Source: Rhabdothermincola sediminis
GTDB taxonomy: Bacteria > Actinomycetota > Acidimicrobiia > Acidimicrobiales > Acidimicrobilacustridaceae
Reading direction: 5' to 3'
Length of the DNA: 64,000 nt
NCBI RefSeq assembly: GCF_014805525.1
Contig: NZ_JACFSZ010000002.1
Location: 186,001-250,000, forward strand
Shown here: positions 63,102-64,000 of the stretch, piece by piece
Numbering within the stretch: position 1 is the stretch's first letter
Layout of the letters: each line of letters starts with the position of its first letter
Made by a program: the position numbers and the translations under genes
The notes under the pieces: generated by a model
Databases searched by the model: none
What the model saw: only the letters and a program-made list of their open reading frames with translations
Told to the model about the DNA's origin: nothing

Positions 63102-64000
63102 TCAGCGGAGCGGGAACATCACCGGCACGAGCAGGACCGAGAGGATGAGCACGGCGATGGACAGGGGAAGGCCCACCCTCGTGAAGTCCGTGAACCGGTA
63201 GCCGCCCATGCCGAAGACCATGGTGTTGGTCTGGTAGCCGATCGGGCTCATGAACGAGCACGACGCCATGAGCAGGATCACGATGGCCAGGGGCCGGAGC
63301 GCCAGACCGGTCTCGGATGCCACCGCCATCGCCACCGGGAACATCAACGCCGCGGCCGCGTTGTTCGACAGCAGCTCGGTGGCCAGCAACGTCCCGACCG
63401 CCACCCCGAGGAGGATGCCCACGTCCCCCCATGCCGAGGTGGCCGAGACGAGGCCCTCGGCGACGGTCTTCGCCAGACCGCTCTGCGCCGCGGCAGCGCC
63501 CAGCCCGAAGCTGAACGCGATCATGGCGACGATGTCCAGGTTGATCGAACGCCGGGCCTCCGCGGGGGTGATCACCCGGGTGACGAGCAGCGCCAGCACC
63601 ACGCCCATCGCCGCTTTCGTGAGGTCCACCAGGCCGGAGCCGGCCAGCACCACCAGGGCCAGGGTGGCGAGCTCCACCACGCGGGCGCTGCGGCGCCGCA
63701 AGGGCGCCGCACCGTCGTAGGGCGCCACCACCGAGAAGGCCGAGGACTCGCGGGCCATGTGGCGGAACCCCTCGGGAGCCACGAGCAGCAGCACGTCCCC
63801 CGCTCGAAGCGGGAGATCGCCGAGCTTGCCCCCCAACCGTTGCCCGGCGCGGTGCACCGCGATGACCGCCGCCCCGAAGGTGGAGCGGAACTCGGCCGCC
63901 TTCAACGTCGAGCCGTTGAGTGAGCTGCCCTCGGCGACGACGACCTCGTAGAACTGGTGGCCGATGCTGCCATCGACGCTGAAGTGGTGCTCCTCGGCCA
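63102..64000 (-). CDS. SLC13/CitT-type transporter with RCK_C domain, 5' end missing
   Basis: The visible 299 codons are the C-terminal part; the gene runs off the window at 64000. It begins with the end of a TrkA-C (RCK_C) domain (SVDGSIGHQFYEVVVAEGSSLNGSTLKAAEFRSTFGAAVIAVHRAG...GDVLLLVAP), then seven or so helices of the transporter with IAFSFGLGAAAAQSGLAKTVAEGL and the conserved SNNAAAALMFPVAMAVA and MASCSFMSPIGYQTNTMVFGMGGYRFTDF motifs. Such RCK-containing DASS carriers move sulfate, dicarboxylates or related anions with sodium or protons. Confidence 0.9.
   Translation of the reverse strand, partial: AEEHHFSVDGSIGHQFYEVVVAEGSSLNGSTLKAAEFRSTFGAAVIAVHRAGQRLGGKLGDLPLRAGDVLLLVAPEGFRHMARESSAFSVVAPYDGAAPLRRRSARVVELATLALVVLAGSGLVDLTKAAMGVVLALLVTRVITPAEARRSINLDIVAMIAFSFGLGAAAAQSGLAKTVAEGLVSATSAWGDVGILLGVAVGTLLATELLSNNAAAALMFPVAMAVASETGLALRPLAIVILLMASCSFMSPIGYQTNTMVFGMGGYRFTDFTRVGLPLSIAVLILSVLLVPVMFPLR

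Overview
This 64 kb window is very GC-rich, gene-dense chromosomal DNA from a high-GC Gram-positive-type bacterium. The marker set is actinobacterial: a WhiB1-type Fe-S regulator convergent with a PdtaS-type histidine kinase (the same gene pair as Rv3219/Rv3220c of Mycobacterium tuberculosis), a DUF3107 protein, a DUF3039 protein, a tandem pair of ArsA-type ATPases (like Rv3679/Rv3680), a class E sortase and a CsoR/CopA copper module. Together with a complete System I (ccm) cytochrome c maturation operon and many GTG and apparently leaderless starts, this suggests an uncultured or little-studied member of Acidimicrobiia or a neighbouring actinobacterial class. That placement is an inference. 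I saw no rRNA, tRNA, CRISPR array, insertion sequence or prophage.

Layout. 0-7.5 kb: an SCO1664-family kinase-like protein and an unknown partner, a sugar-lactone oxidase, an alpha/beta hydrolase, the electron transfer flavoprotein genes etfB-etfA, a diacylglycerol-kinase-like lipid kinase and a glycerophosphodiester phosphodiesterase. 7.5-13.6 kb: whiB1 and pdtaS separated by a 12-bp-stem bidirectional terminator, a zinc-ribbon protein, two coupled ArsA-type ATPases and DUF3107. 12.5-15.5 kb: an Fe-S module made of mrp, a SufR-like regulator and a cysteine desulfurase. 15.5-17.4 kb: a FAD oxidoreductase and a histidine phosphatase. 17.3-24.0 kb: the nine-gene ccmABCDEFGH-ccmI-like operon, in which every adjacent gene pair overlaps. 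24.1-26 kb: a class E sortase and a septum-formation-domain lipoprotein. 26-28.6 kb: a queuosine-salvage (Qng1/DUF2419) homologue behind two enoyl-CoA hydratases.

28.6-36.3 kb: small membrane proteins, a TMEM175-type channel, a GH63/MGH1-type glucosidase divergent from a GT4 glycosyltransferase, a zinc alcohol dehydrogenase, a TetR regulator with a coupled mini-ORF, a coiled-coil protein, an RDD protein, DUF3039 and a membrane-anchored helix-turn-helix protein. 36.4-39.3 kb: a copper operon with a clear CsoR operator, a small membrane protein, copA and convergent csoR. 39.5-40 kb: an OsmC-type peroxidase. 40.0-46.6 kb: a 2,027-residue secreted C25 (gingipain-type) cysteine peptidase that is translationally coupled to a small Tat-exported protein. 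This is the most unusual locus in the window. It is divergent from a Coq4-motif gene broken by three single-base frameshifts. 47.8-53.3 kb: acyl-CoA dehydrogenase, a winged-helix/AAA+ ATPase, an MFS exporter and cysS. 53.4-64 kb: valS, an MscS channel, and a long minus-strand series: a secreted protein, a di-heme cytochrome c peroxidase-like lipoprotein, an Fe-type superoxide dismutase, an AarF/UbiB kinase, msrA, a zinc-ribbon protein and a truncated SLC13-type transporter.

How the parts fit. The ccm operon would supply haem to exported c-type cytochromes, and the di-heme lipoprotein (two CxxCH motifs) is a visible client. EtfAB, acyl-CoA dehydrogenase and the two hydratases point to beta-oxidation-type metabolism. 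OsmC, superoxide dismutase, MsrA, WhiB1 and the SufR-like/cysteine desulfurase pair form a redox and Fe-S theme. A recurring promoter layout, TAnnnT exactly 6 nt before an ATG or GTG, indicates frequent leaderless transcription.
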